From the NCBI RefSeq assembly GCF_001884735.1, contig NZ_MJAP01000037.1:1-35261 (forward strand): 35,261 bases of DNA, given 5' to 3'. The notes below the pieces were generated by a model. That model had not been told where the DNA came from. It searched no databases and saw only the letters and a program-made list of their open reading frames with translations. Every line of letters starts with the position of its first letter. Position 1 is the stretch's first letter. A program made the position numbers and the translations under genes. Below are positions 24,689 to 32,819 of this stretch, in pieces. The DNA is from Natronohydrobacter thiooxidans (GTDB taxonomy: Bacteria; Pseudomonadota; Alphaproteobacteria; Rhodobacterales; Rhodobacteraceae).

Positions 24689-25086
24689 GTCCATCTCCCA
24701 TTGCGAAGCTGTCGTCACGCGACGGCCGGTGCGGCGCCCATGATGCCCAGGCAGCGGAACCCGCCGAACGGGACTGTTGCACTGAGGTGCAGCGCGGATG
24801 GTCTATATGGCTGGCCCGATTTCAGGCGAGCATGTCAAAGACCTCTTGGAGGATGCTTTACCGTCTCGGACGCACCTTTGTATAGCGGGATCGCCTGCCA
24901 GAGTGACCTGCCCCCGGTCGTCCCTTGTTCATAATGAGAGTCCTTGGGGATAGTCCGGGTAATGCTCCGGCATGGGGTATCCGGCAAAACCCGACATGGC
25001 TTTCGACGATATGAAATGCGCGCTGCGCATACATCGGCGTATCAGGGCGGTCGGGGTTCTGCAACAACGCCGGGGCGCGGCGTCCT
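24689..25086. other. Gap between regulatory operon and CRISPR array end
   Basis: No gene is recognised. The region should contain the promoter of the binding protein-kinase-regulator operon near its right-to-left start, but I see no convincing -35/-10 pair (a TTGACA at 24839-24834 on the minus strand lacks a -10 at the right distance). It also holds the trailer side of the CRISPR array, with no further repeat-like sequence. Confidence 0.4.
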
Positions 25087-27030
25087 GTTTCGATCCACGC
25101 CCCCGGGTGGGGGGCGACGCTCGGCAAAGCCTCTGTTCCGGGCCATAAAGGCGTTTCAATCCGCGCCCCCGGGTGGGGGGCGACGTGTGCAGGCGGGCTT
25201 GGGCGACTTCTGCGGGGGTGTTTCAATCCGCGCCCCCGGGTGGGGGGCGGCCAGCCTGCGCGTGAACGGCGAGGGCCTGATGGCAGTTTCAATCCGCGCC
25301 CCCGGGTGGGGGGCGACCTGTTCTCCGCGGTCGGCAGGCTGAACCCATCCAGTTTCAATCCGCGCCCCCGGGTGGGGGGCGACGCCTCGGTCGCCCAGTC
25401 GAATGTAGCGTGACAGCGTTTCAATCCGCGCCCCCGGGTGGGGGGCGACCCTGCCCGCCGAAGCGCAGAGAGACGGGAGAGGCGTTTCAATCCGCGCCCC
25501 CGGGTGGGGGGCGACATGCGCGATAAACCCGCTCGACCCGACGCGAAAGTTTCAATCCGCGCCCCCGGGTGGGGGGCGACACCCACCGGTGACGAACAGA
25601 TGGGCGATATACTGGTTTCAATCCGCGCCCCCGGGTGGGGGGCGACGTGCGGGGCGTGTCGCGCTTGACCATGCCATAGGTGTTTCAATCCGCGCCCCCG
25701 GGTGGGGGGCGACACGCACCCGCCAATACCTAGCCGAGATGGAGGGGTTTCAATCCGCGCCCCCGGGTGGGGGGCGACATTTTCTTGGTCTCGATGGAGA
25801 CAGACCACACGGTTTCAATCCGCGCCCCCGGGTGGGGGGCGACCTGCCGCTTTCACGCGCCCGCTTGATGCTGGACGCGTTTCAATCCGCGCCCCCGGGT
25901 GGGGGGCGACCGATCTTGCCGCCTTCGTCAAGGCTCTTGACCTCGTTTCAATCCGCGCCCCCGGGTGGGGGGCGACAGTATTCCTGAGCCATGCGGGCGA
26001 AATGGGCAGAGTTTCAATCCGCGCCCCCGGGTGGGGGGCGACCTGTTCGTCACCGGTGGGTTTGTCCCGGACGGGGTTTCAATCCGCGCCCCCGGGTGGG
26101 GGGCGACCTGCATACGCGGACAGGTGCGCGCGCATATGGGATGTTTCAATCCGCGCCCCCGGGTGGGGGGCGACGAGAACCATTGACGGAGCTTTTAACG
26201 GTTCTGGGTTTCAATCCGCGCCCCCGGGTGGGGGGCGACAATCGGCATGAAGGATTATCGATATCAGGACATCGTTTCAATCCGCGCCCCCGGGTGGGGG
26301 GCGACGAAAACCTCTATGTCACTTGGGTCAGCACAAGCGTTTCAATCCGCGCCCCCGGGTGGGGGGCGACCGCAGTTCAATTTCTCGAGTTCACGCGCGG
26401 CGCTGTTTCAATCCGCGCCCCCGGGTGGGGGGCGACTTGCGGCTTTGTCAGTGGCCGTGATTGATGTGAAGTTTCAATCCGCGCCCCCGGGTGGGGGGCG
26501 ACCGACCAACTCGTTTTCACGCGCATAACCGGAAGGTTTCAATCCGCGCCCCCGGGTGGGGGGCGACGACATGACAGGCGTAGCGCTTGCCTTTGGCGCT
26601 GTTTCAATCCGCGCCCCCGGGTGGGGGGCGACGTGACAAACTGGAAAAATGGATTGAGGACAACGCGTTTCAATCCGCGCCCCCGGGTGGGGGGCGACGA
26701 TCGCGAAAATCCTTGGCGACAGGACGACAGATGTTTCAATCCGCGCCCCCGGGTGGGGGGCGACTCGGCGAAGTTGGTCTCGCTCTGCGGCGAGGGCGCG
26801 TTTCAATCCGCGCCCCCGGGTGGGGGGCGACGCGTCAAGACAATCCGAGAAATCATCAAGCTGCGGTTTCAATCCGCGCCCCCGGGTGGGGGGCGACGCT
26901 CGATTTCGTGTTGAAACCGTCAAAAGTCAGGTTTCAATCCGCGCCCCCGGGTGGGGGGCGACAAGCGCGGGACCACGTTTCGCGCGACCTTTGGTTTCGT
27001 TTCAATCCGCGCCCCCGGGTGGGGGGCGAC
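25087..27030 (-). CRISPR. Type I-C CRISPR array, 30 repeats and 29 spacers
   Basis: The 32-bp repeat begins gtttcaatccgcgccccc and ends ggggggcgac on the plus strand. In transcript sense (minus) it ends in the I-C hallmark ggattgaaac. Each repeat can form a 7-bp stem (CGCCCCC with GGGGGCG) with a 5-nt loop. Cleavage at the stem base by Cas5 would leave the 11-nt handle cggattgaaac. Spacers are 33-36 bp. The leader side is at 27030 next to cas2. The far repeat (25087-25118) carries two substitutions, as is usual for the oldest end, and the repeat at 25220-25251 has one change near its end. The other repeats look identical. Confidence 0.99.
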
Positions 27031-27226
27031 TCTCGCCTCTTAACAGATTATCTTCGCTGGTCAAAACTACTGCTCTTTGCGAACCTAGAGGACAGGGCGG
27101 TTTGTTGCTTGCCAGTTCAGCAAACAAGACAACATCTATTCACGATATCAATCCCTTGCATAAAACGCGAAAGGGCCGGGGTTTTGATGTGCGCTTGGGT
27201 TTCGCACAGGGCAGAGCACAGGCCCG
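27031..27226 (-). promoter_or_regulatory. CRISPR leader
   Basis: This 196-bp segment between the cas2 stop codon and the first repeat is richer in A and T than its surroundings and contains no gene. It should hold the array promoter and the sequences that direct Cas1-Cas2 to insert new spacers at the 27030 end. No specific promoter boxes could be fixed by eye. Confidence 0.75.
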
Positions 27227-27517
27227 TCAGAGGATCAGCGTCCCGTCAAAATCCGTCGCGGGTTTGGTGCCATGATGCTCGACCCGGCGCTTCCAGTTCG
27301 ACCCCAGATGATAGAATCTCAGACTGTCCTCCGTCTCATCATATTCTGCCAGGAGCCGCGCGCGCAAGGATGTCCAGAGCGCCGGGTCAACATCGCATTC
27401 AAACACCGAATATTGCACGCGCTGCCCGAAATCCTGACAGGCCTGCGCGATACGCCGCAGACGACGGCGGCCCGCGGCGGTCTCGGTTTTCACATCATAG
27501 GTAATCAGGACCAGCAT
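27227..27517 (-). CDS. cas2: CRISPR-associated endonuclease Cas2
   Basis: This 96-residue protein has a ferredoxin-like fold. It begins MLVLITYDVKTETAAGRRRL, with the conserved Asp8 of the family, and continues QRVQYSVFECDVD and RFYHLGSNWKRRVEHHG. Cas2 dimers hold two Cas1 dimers together in the spacer-integration complex. It starts two bases after cas1 and is the last cas gene before the leader. Length and motifs are normal for type I-C. Confidence 0.97.
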   Translation of the reverse strand: MLVLITYDVKTETAAGRRRLRRIAQACQDFGQRVQYSVFECDVDPALWTSLRARLLAEYDETEDSLRFYHLGSNWKRRVEHHGTKPATDFDGTLIL

Positions 27518-27519
27518 CG

Positions 27520-28533
27520 CTATCTCCAGACAAAGGCAGGGTAGCCATCCAGATCGCCGCGCAAATGCCGCGCCAAAAGCTGCGCCTGAACATGGGGGAA
27601 GAGGCCGAAAGGCAGTTTCTCCCTGAGGAACGGATGCTCGATCGGGCTGCGCTTGCGCTCCTGCCAGGCGGTCAGAACCGTCTTGCGCGCCGCCTCGGTC
27701 AGGATCACCCCGCCGGTTTCCTGCAGATCAAAGTCGCGCGCGGAAATCTGGCGGCGGTTGATCAGCGACAGGCACAGACGATCCGCCAGCGGGGCGCGGA
27801 ATTCTTCCATCAGATCCAGCGCAAGGCTGGCGCGTCCGGGGCGGTCGCGGTGCAGAAACCCCATCTGCGGGTCCAGACCCACAGCTTCCAGCGCGGCACG
27901 GCAATCCGCGGCCAAAAGCACATAGAGAAAGGATAAAAGCGCATTCGGCGCGTCGCGCGGCGGGCGGCGGGAGCGGCCGTTGAACACCATCCCTTTCGCG
28001 CGGATCAGATCCGCGAAAACCGAGAAATAGGCATGTGCCGCCTCGCCTTCCTGTCCGCGCAGCATGTCGCCATCCGCCGCGCCAAGCGCCAGCCGCGCCA
28101 CATCCGAGAGCCGACGCTCGGCCATGTCCAGCCTGCCCCCGGGGTCGCCATAATCGCGTATCGCGCGGCGCAGCACCCCGCGCTGATTGGCGGCCTTGGC
28201 GGCGACCATGGCGCGGGCGACAGGCAAAGGGTCATGCAGGGTCCGGTTATGCTGCGCACGCCGCAGCAGCACATTGCCGCTGACCGGCCCTTCCACACGG
28301 GCCAGAAACCGGCCCGACCAGCCCAGATAGGTGATGCAGATACCGGCCTCGGCGCAGGCATGCATCAGTTGCGGCGAGACACCGACCTGCCCGAAACAGA
28401 TGATCGCGCCCAGGAGATGCAAGGGCGCGCGCCCGCGTTCCTTGCCCTCAAGCTGCACCACCACATTGGCACCATCCTTATGCGCCCAAGCGCCTTCGGA
28501 GGTGATATAGAGCGTGTTGAGCAGCTTTTTCAT
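27520..28533 (-). CDS. cas1: CRISPR integrase Cas1, type I-C
   Basis: This 337-residue protein begins MKKLLNTLYITSEGAWAHKD. It catalyses insertion of new spacers at the leader end. The metal-binding residues are Glu162 in LRGQEGEAAHAYF, His228 in MGFLHRDRPGRASLALDLME and Asp240 in the same block. The ATG at 28533 overlaps the cas4 stop (ATGA). Length is normal for the subtype and nothing suggests inactivation. Confidence 0.97.
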   Translation of the reverse strand: MKKLLNTLYITSEGAWAHKDGANVVVQLEGKERGRAPLHLLGAIICFGQVGVSPQLMHACAEAGICITYLGWSGRFLARVEGPVSGNVLLRRAQHNRTLHDPLPVARAMVAAKAANQRGVLRRAIRDYGDPGGRLDMAERRLSDVARLALGAADGDMLRGQEGEAAHAYFSVFADLIRAKGMVFNGRSRRPPRDAPNALLSFLYVLLAADCRAALEAVGLDPQMGFLHRDRPGRASLALDLMEEFRAPLADRLCLSLINRRQISARDFDLQETGGVILTEAARKTVLTAWQERKRSPIEHPFLREKLPFGLFPHVQAQLLARHLRGDLDGYPAFVWR

Positions 28534-29162
28534 TCCGGCACCCCCTGCGCGGCAATCGCGCCTTCCAGCCAGCGACCTATGCCCTGACGGCGCGAGGCGA
28601 TGCGCGGGCGGCAATCATCCAACAAGGAGCAGCGGTCGCAGCGATCCGAGCTGTAGCTTGCGACGGGAAGTGCGCCGCTGTCACGGCAGGCGCGGATCTC
28701 GGACGCAACCGCAGAGGTCAGGGCGCGCAGATCATCGTCAAAGGCGACAATGCTGCGCCGCCGGGTCTGGCCGTAGAAGAGCGCGCCCTCTTGTATCTGG
28801 CAGGCAAACATCTCCTCCAGACACAGCGCCTGCGCGCAAAGCTGCACCTCATCGGCGCGATGCGCCTTGGCTTTGCCGCGTTTGTATTCGACGGGATAGG
28901 GGCGCCCGCCGCGCAATTCCACCACATCGGCCACGCCATGCAGCCCGTGCTGATCAGAGCGGATTTCCACCGCGCGCAGCACGCGGATGCCCGGACGGGT
29001 TTCTGCCCGCCCGGAATCGGCGCGTTCATGCATGAGCCGCCCTTCGGCGGTGAAGCTGTTCTCGGTCCAGATCCGTTCAATATGGATCAGCGCATATTGG
29101 CGCGGGCAGAAGAGCCAATGCTGCAGGGCTGAAATCGGGATGTCCTCAGACGCCGACATCAT
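28530..29162 (-). CDS. cas4: Cas4 exonuclease, type I-C
   Basis: This 210-residue protein starts at the first of two adjacent ATG codons (29162). It has a PD-(D/E)XK RecB-type nuclease core with Asp79 in GVADVVEL and Glu92/Lys94 in PVEYKRGK. Four cysteines for an iron-sulfur cluster are in place: Cys19 in FCPRQYALIHIE and three in the block CDRCSLLDDC. Cas4 trims prespacers and selects those with a correct PAM, working with Cas1-Cas2. Its start overlaps the end of the GIY-YIG gene by 17 bp, and its stop overlaps cas1, so it is translated within the operon. In standard I-C loci cas4 directly follows cas7, which is not so here. Confidence 0.95.
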   Translation of the reverse strand: MMSASEDIPISALQHWLFCPRQYALIHIERIWTENSFTAEGRLMHERADSGRAETRPGIRVLRAVEIRSDQHGLHGVADVVELRGGRPYPVEYKRGKAKAHRADEVQLCAQALCLEEMFACQIQEGALFYGQTRRRSIVAFDDDLRALTSAVASEIRACRDSGALPVASYSSDRCDRCSLLDDCRPRIASRRQGIGRWLEGAIAAQGVPE

Positions 29163-29475
29163 CAATATTCTTTCCCGATACGGCAATGCGCTGGCATCGC
29201 GGCCACCGGTTATACCCGACAGCCGGATCATTTGCCCCAAGCTCCAGGATAAACTCTTGTTCTTTCTGCGTGATCTCCTGTCTGCTTGCCGCTTTCCTGT
29301 ACCAGAGAACCTGTTTTCGAATGGTGAAATCCGCCTGCTCCTGCGGGTTGAAATCCGCAGCAACCAACGCGGCGTTCACGCTGCCGAAATAGGTCAGCGT
29401 ATCGGTCCGGTCCTGACCTATGTAAATCTTTCCGTTCGGATAGGTTATCTTATAGATCGCGGGCACTTCGGACAC
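29146..29475 (-). CDS. GIY-YIG nuclease-like protein inserted in the cas operon
   Basis: The protein has 109 residues from a GTG at 29475 (a second GTG at 29466 would give 106). It begins VPAIYKITYPNGKIYIGQDR, where A-I-Y (6-8) and Y-I-G (18-20) are the two strands of the GIY-YIG domain. YFGS (29-32) is a later signature of a phage and homing-nuclease branch. Arg53, a candidate metal-binding Glu72/Glu74 in QKEQEFILEL, and GYN (87-89) follow in family order. The domain fills the whole protein with no DNA-binding extension. It lies 20 bp after cas7 and overlaps cas4 by 17 bp. The DNA looks distinctly lower in GC than its neighbours, which suggests recent acquisition. A role in adaptation, defence or as a selfish insertion is open. 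Confidence 0.8.
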   Translation of the reverse strand: MSEVPAIYKITYPNGKIYIGQDRTDTLTYFGSVNAALVAADFNPQEQADFTIRKQVLWYRKAASRQEITQKEQEFILELGANDPAVGYNRWPRCQRIAVSGKNIDDVGV

Positions 29476-29495
29476 TCTCCCTGTCAGATCACCCG

Positions 29496-30410
29496 TCAGA
29501 AGGGCTCAACAATCTCGATACCCTGCGGCAGGTTCTCGCGGTCCAGCGCGATCTGATAATCCCCGAAGGCCCGCGCAGGCGGCAGGTTATGCGTGCGCGG
29601 ATCGCCCACGGGAATGGTGTCATCACCCGAACGACGATGGACCGTCACCCGCTCGAACAGCTTATGCGCCTGCGCATTGCCCAGCGCGCTGTCATGGCGG
29701 AACGCGATCAGGCGGCGCGCGGCCATCTCGCCGCGTGCGGCAGAGCGGTCCAGATCAAGCATATCGCGCAAGGCCGCCCAGAGGGTTCGCAGATCATCCT
29801 CGGAAAAGCCGGTCTTCTCGGCCAGTTTGGCATTGATGAAACCATGCGCACGATAGAGCCCATAGGGCACGATATGCTTGCGTCCCATGGTACGTTCCTT
29901 GTCGCGGTCTTTTTCATTCGTGACCGAGGAGCGCGTGATCGAGATTTCCAAGGGCAGGATCGGTTCTTCCGAGCGCGCGAAAGTGATCTGCACCGGCCCG
30001 CGTACCTGCCCGCAATTGACCCCGGTTGTCATTACCGCCCCGAATGCGCGGATGTCGAAGAAATTGGCGCACATCCAGTCGGTCAGCACCCGTGCCTCGG
30101 CGTCATCCTTGGGCAGGTGGGAATAGTCTTTCGGCTTGGTGGGCGTGGCACCTGTCGCCGTCCAGGCTTCCTGATGCGCCTCGTTCAGCACCGCGCGCTC
30201 GGTCATGTAGATGCGATGCCCGGCACCGCCGCCATGCGCGGCCTCGACATAATTCCTGATCTTGCGCTTGATCGCCACATCCGACACCAGCCCCTGGTTG
30301 GTTTCCGGGTCCATGCGCGGCAGATTGCCCGCATCCGGGTCGCCATTGGGATTGCCATTGGCCACATCGAAGAACAGCACGAAATCATAACGGTTTTGCA
30401 GGGCGGTCAT
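29496..30410 (-). CDS. cas7: Cas7 (Csd2), backbone subunit of the type I-C Cascade
   Basis: This 304-residue protein begins with YDFVLFFDVANGNPNGDPDA, the Csd2 signature, and continues MDPETNQGLVSDVAIKRKIR. Several copies line the crRNA in the effector complex. The region with FSEDDLRTL, SAARGEMAARRLIAF and HDSALGNAQAHKLFERV is the part that survives in the fragment at 5767-5937. The ATG at 30410 overlaps the cas8c stop by four bases. Length and motifs are normal for the family. Confidence 0.97.
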   Translation of the reverse strand: MTALQNRYDFVLFFDVANGNPNGDPDAGNLPRMDPETNQGLVSDVAIKRKIRNYVEAAHGGGAGHRIYMTERAVLNEAHQEAWTATGATPTKPKDYSHLPKDDAEARVLTDWMCANFFDIRAFGAVMTTGVNCGQVRGPVQITFARSEEPILPLEISITRSSVTNEKDRDKERTMGRKHIVPYGLYRAHGFINAKLAEKTGFSEDDLRTLWAALRDMLDLDRSAARGEMAARRLIAFRHDSALGNAQAHKLFERVTVHRRSGDDTIPVGDPRTHNLPPARAFGDYQIALDRENLPQGIEIVEPF

Positions 30411-32155
30411 TTGGCTTCCTCTTCCTTGGTCGATTTGGTCCAGCGCTGATGGTAATATCCGGCGATGAAACGCCCCTGATCTTCCAGCGACAGGGCGCGC
30501 GGCAGATCGGCCCCCAGCCCCAGCCAGATGCTTCCCAGTTCTTTTTCCAGCCAATGGCCGATCCCGCCGCTCTCGCCTTTCTTCAAGAGCGCCAGATGAT
30601 GCGTGGCATTCTTGACCAGCAGCGGAAACACCCGCGCTGGCGTGGCCGAGGCTGCCGCGAAATAGCGGTCCTTGATCGTCGCATTCAGCCCCGGCAGGGC
30701 CGAGGATTGCGCGCGTTCAAGCACGGCGAAAAGCCGCCCCAGCCGATAGGCCGGGTTGGTGTTTTCCGGATCAAGGCTCACGGGAATTTCCTCCTGTCTG
30801 GATGTTCGGTTGATCACCGCCTTGCAGATCGCGGCACGGCGGCCATTGATATCACCATCGGCGCGGATGCGCCCGATCACGGCGGAAAGCAGCATGCGCG
30901 GCAAGGGCTGGCCGGTCAGAACCGCGCGCATCACCTGCCCGCCCAAAAGCGGCGGGATATTCTCAGCCTTGCGCAGCAGCGCGGTTTCATAAAGCAGCGA
31001 CCAGATGGCGGGCGGGCCTTTCCATGGCGCGGGTTCCAGTTCCAGATCCTGCCAGAACTGCGTCACATTGCGGGCAAAACCGCCCATCGTGCCGGGAAAC
31101 CAGAAACGCACCGACAGCCGCGCGGCATTGGGCGCAAGGCCCAGCATGTAGATACGCGCCTTCGGGTCGAGCCTCGGGTCATCCCCGGCGCGGCCCTCGG
31201 CCAGATTGATCAGCGCCGCGCGCATTTCATTCAGCGCGTCCTGTTCGTCGGGCGGGTTGACAGCCGCGCCCATCAGCCAGTCGCCGAAATCTGCTACAGC
31301 AGGGACAGGCGCCTCTGCCCAAAAGACCACCGTGCTATCCGCAATGCGGATATTGCGTGCCGATCCGCGCGCCAGCAGGGCGTTCAGCGCTGTACCATAG
31401 GCAAAGGCCGCCGCGCGCGAGACCGGCGCATTCTCGCCCTGCGCCTTGCCGAAGGATTCGTAGGCATCATTGTTGAAGGACACAAGCGAGGCACCCGCAC
31501 TCTGCGCCCCCATCACCCCCTTGATCTTGGGGTGCAGCCGTTCCACCGGCCCGCTTTCCCCGGAGACAAGGCAAAGCCCGCCCTCCCCCTCTGCGGGCAC
31601 CGTAAGCAATTGCAGCGCCGCAGGGCGCGTATGCACAAAACCCGGCCCCGACCCGTCGTCGAATTCAAACACGATATTCTGATCCAGCGCCTCGGCGGGA
31701 AAACCAAGCAGGGCAAAATCTCCGGGCTGCCAGCGCCCCACGAAATTGCGCAGGGCGATCAGACCGGGATCAGTGGCATCCGCCAGCAGCGCCAGATGCG
31801 CCTCGACAAAGGCGGCATGTTCCTCGGCAGTGCGCTTTCCCTGTCCGGGGATCAGGACAGTCTTGCCCTCTTCGGTTTCGCTCTCAACCGCAATGACCCC
31901 AAAAACATAGGCCGTCTTGTCCCAGAGCATATTGGGCTTGATCCCGGATGTCCTGCTTCCCGCAGGCACCGCCATCGGCACCGGCGCGGGTTTCCTGCCC
32001 GCATGGCTGCGCTTGTCGGCCAGCCGCAGCGGCGTGCCATCGGCGTCCAGCACCACAGCAAAGGAAATATTCTCGGTCGAGAATCCGGGAAGCGGCGCCT
32101 GGCCCTTCTCGGCCATCCGCTCATAAAGCCGCGCGAGCGAGGCCAGTATGGTCAT
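30407..32155 (-). CDS. cas8c: Cas8c (Csd1), large subunit of the type I-C Cascade
   Basis: This 582-residue protein has the typical Csd1 opening, MTILASLARLYERMAEKGQA with GFSTENISFAVVLDADG. Further family blocks are PNMLWDKTAYVFGV (about 74-87), SGESGPVERLHPKIKGVMGA, LVSFNNDAYESFGKAQGENA and YRLGRLFAVLERAQ near residue 470. Cas8c recognises the PAM and, in I-C, its coding region also carries an internal start for the small subunit Cas11. I did not locate that start with confidence. The ATG at 32155 overlaps the cas5 stop, and the stop overlaps cas7. Confidence 0.96.
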   Translation of the reverse strand: MTILASLARLYERMAEKGQAPLPGFSTENISFAVVLDADGTPLRLADKRSHAGRKPAPVPMAVPAGSRTSGIKPNMLWDKTAYVFGVIAVESETEEGKTVLIPGQGKRTAEEHAAFVEAHLALLADATDPGLIALRNFVGRWQPGDFALLGFPAEALDQNIVFEFDDGSGPGFVHTRPAALQLLTVPAEGEGGLCLVSGESGPVERLHPKIKGVMGAQSAGASLVSFNNDAYESFGKAQGENAPVSRAAAFAYGTALNALLARGSARNIRIADSTVVFWAEAPVPAVADFGDWLMGAAVNPPDEQDALNEMRAALINLAEGRAGDDPRLDPKARIYMLGLAPNAARLSVRFWFPGTMGGFARNVTQFWQDLELEPAPWKGPPAIWSLLYETALLRKAENIPPLLGGQVMRAVLTGQPLPRMLLSAVIGRIRADGDINGRRAAICKAVINRTSRQEEIPVSLDPENTNPAYRLGRLFAVLERAQSSALPGLNATIKDRYFAAASATPARVFPLLVKNATHHLALLKKGESGGIGHWLEKELGSIWLGLGADLPRALSLEDQGRFIAGYYHQRWTKSTKEEEAK

Positions 32156-32808
32156 CGTACCATCCCCCCTGCCCGCGCCGCCGCCACATCAATCACCCCG
32201 TCCACCATCTCGGCGCGGAAGAATTGCGGCGCATTTCCATTCGCGAAATCAATATCATAGAGCATCCAGCCCAGATCCTGCCGACCTGCCAGCGCCGATT
32301 GCGGGGCCTCCTCCACCCAGTCGAAAGAGGCTGCAAATTCGCGCAGGCCCAGGGCCGGACGGTGGAAACACTGCCCCTTCTGCGCGCGCCGCCGGAAAAT
32401 GTCGAAATGCTTGGCCGGGCTGTCACCATTCGCCTTGTCGGTCATCTCGAAATGCGCCTCGATGACATAGGCGACATCGCGCAGCGCCATGGTGGCGCGC
32501 TGCTGGCGGTTATCCTCGACCACCAGATGCAGCCCGGTCAGATCGCCCGAGACCATCGCGGATTTCGCATTGCGCGCCGAGATCTTCGCGCCGACCTCAT
32601 TCTTGCGGATATTCTCGAAACGGATGGGGTTGAGCACATGAATGCGGTCCACCACCCAGCGGATCGCGGGTTTCCAATGCACCGCTTCCAGAATGCCGCG
32701 CGCGGCAGAGGGGGTGATCACATCATAAGAAACGCGCTCGACCTTCATTTCCGGGCGGGTGAAACAGGCGTAATCCCCCCAGACATGCAGTTTGACACCA
32801 AATCCCAA
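32152..32808 (-). CDS. cas5c: Cas5 (Cas5d), crRNA-processing subunit of type I-C
   Basis: This 218-residue protein begins at a TTG (32808) with AGGGAGG five bases upstream; no ATG is available. The opening VKLHVWGDYACFTRPEMKVE and SYDVITPSAARGILEAVHW are characteristic of Cas5d. Other Cascade systems use Cas6 for processing, but in I-C this protein cuts the precursor at the repeat stem. The absence of any cas6 gene fits that role. It lies 11 bp after cas3 and overlaps cas8c. Confidence 0.95.
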   Translation of the reverse strand: MGFGVKLHVWGDYACFTRPEMKVERVSYDVITPSAARGILEAVHWKPAIRWVVDRIHVLNPIRFENIRKNEVGAKISARNAKSAMVSGDLTGLHLVVEDNRQQRATMALRDVAYVIEAHFEMTDKANGDSPAKHFDIFRRRAQKGQCFHRPALGLREFAASFDWVEEAPQSALAGRQDLGWMLYDIDFANGNAPQFFRAEMVDGVIDVAAARAGGMVR

Positions 32809-32819
32809 ACGCCCCTCCC

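Noticed and set aside
25087..27030. Open frames on both strands giving peptides with repeated SIRAPGWGAT or PPTRGRGLK blocks
   Set aside because: They are translations of the CRISPR repeat, not genes.
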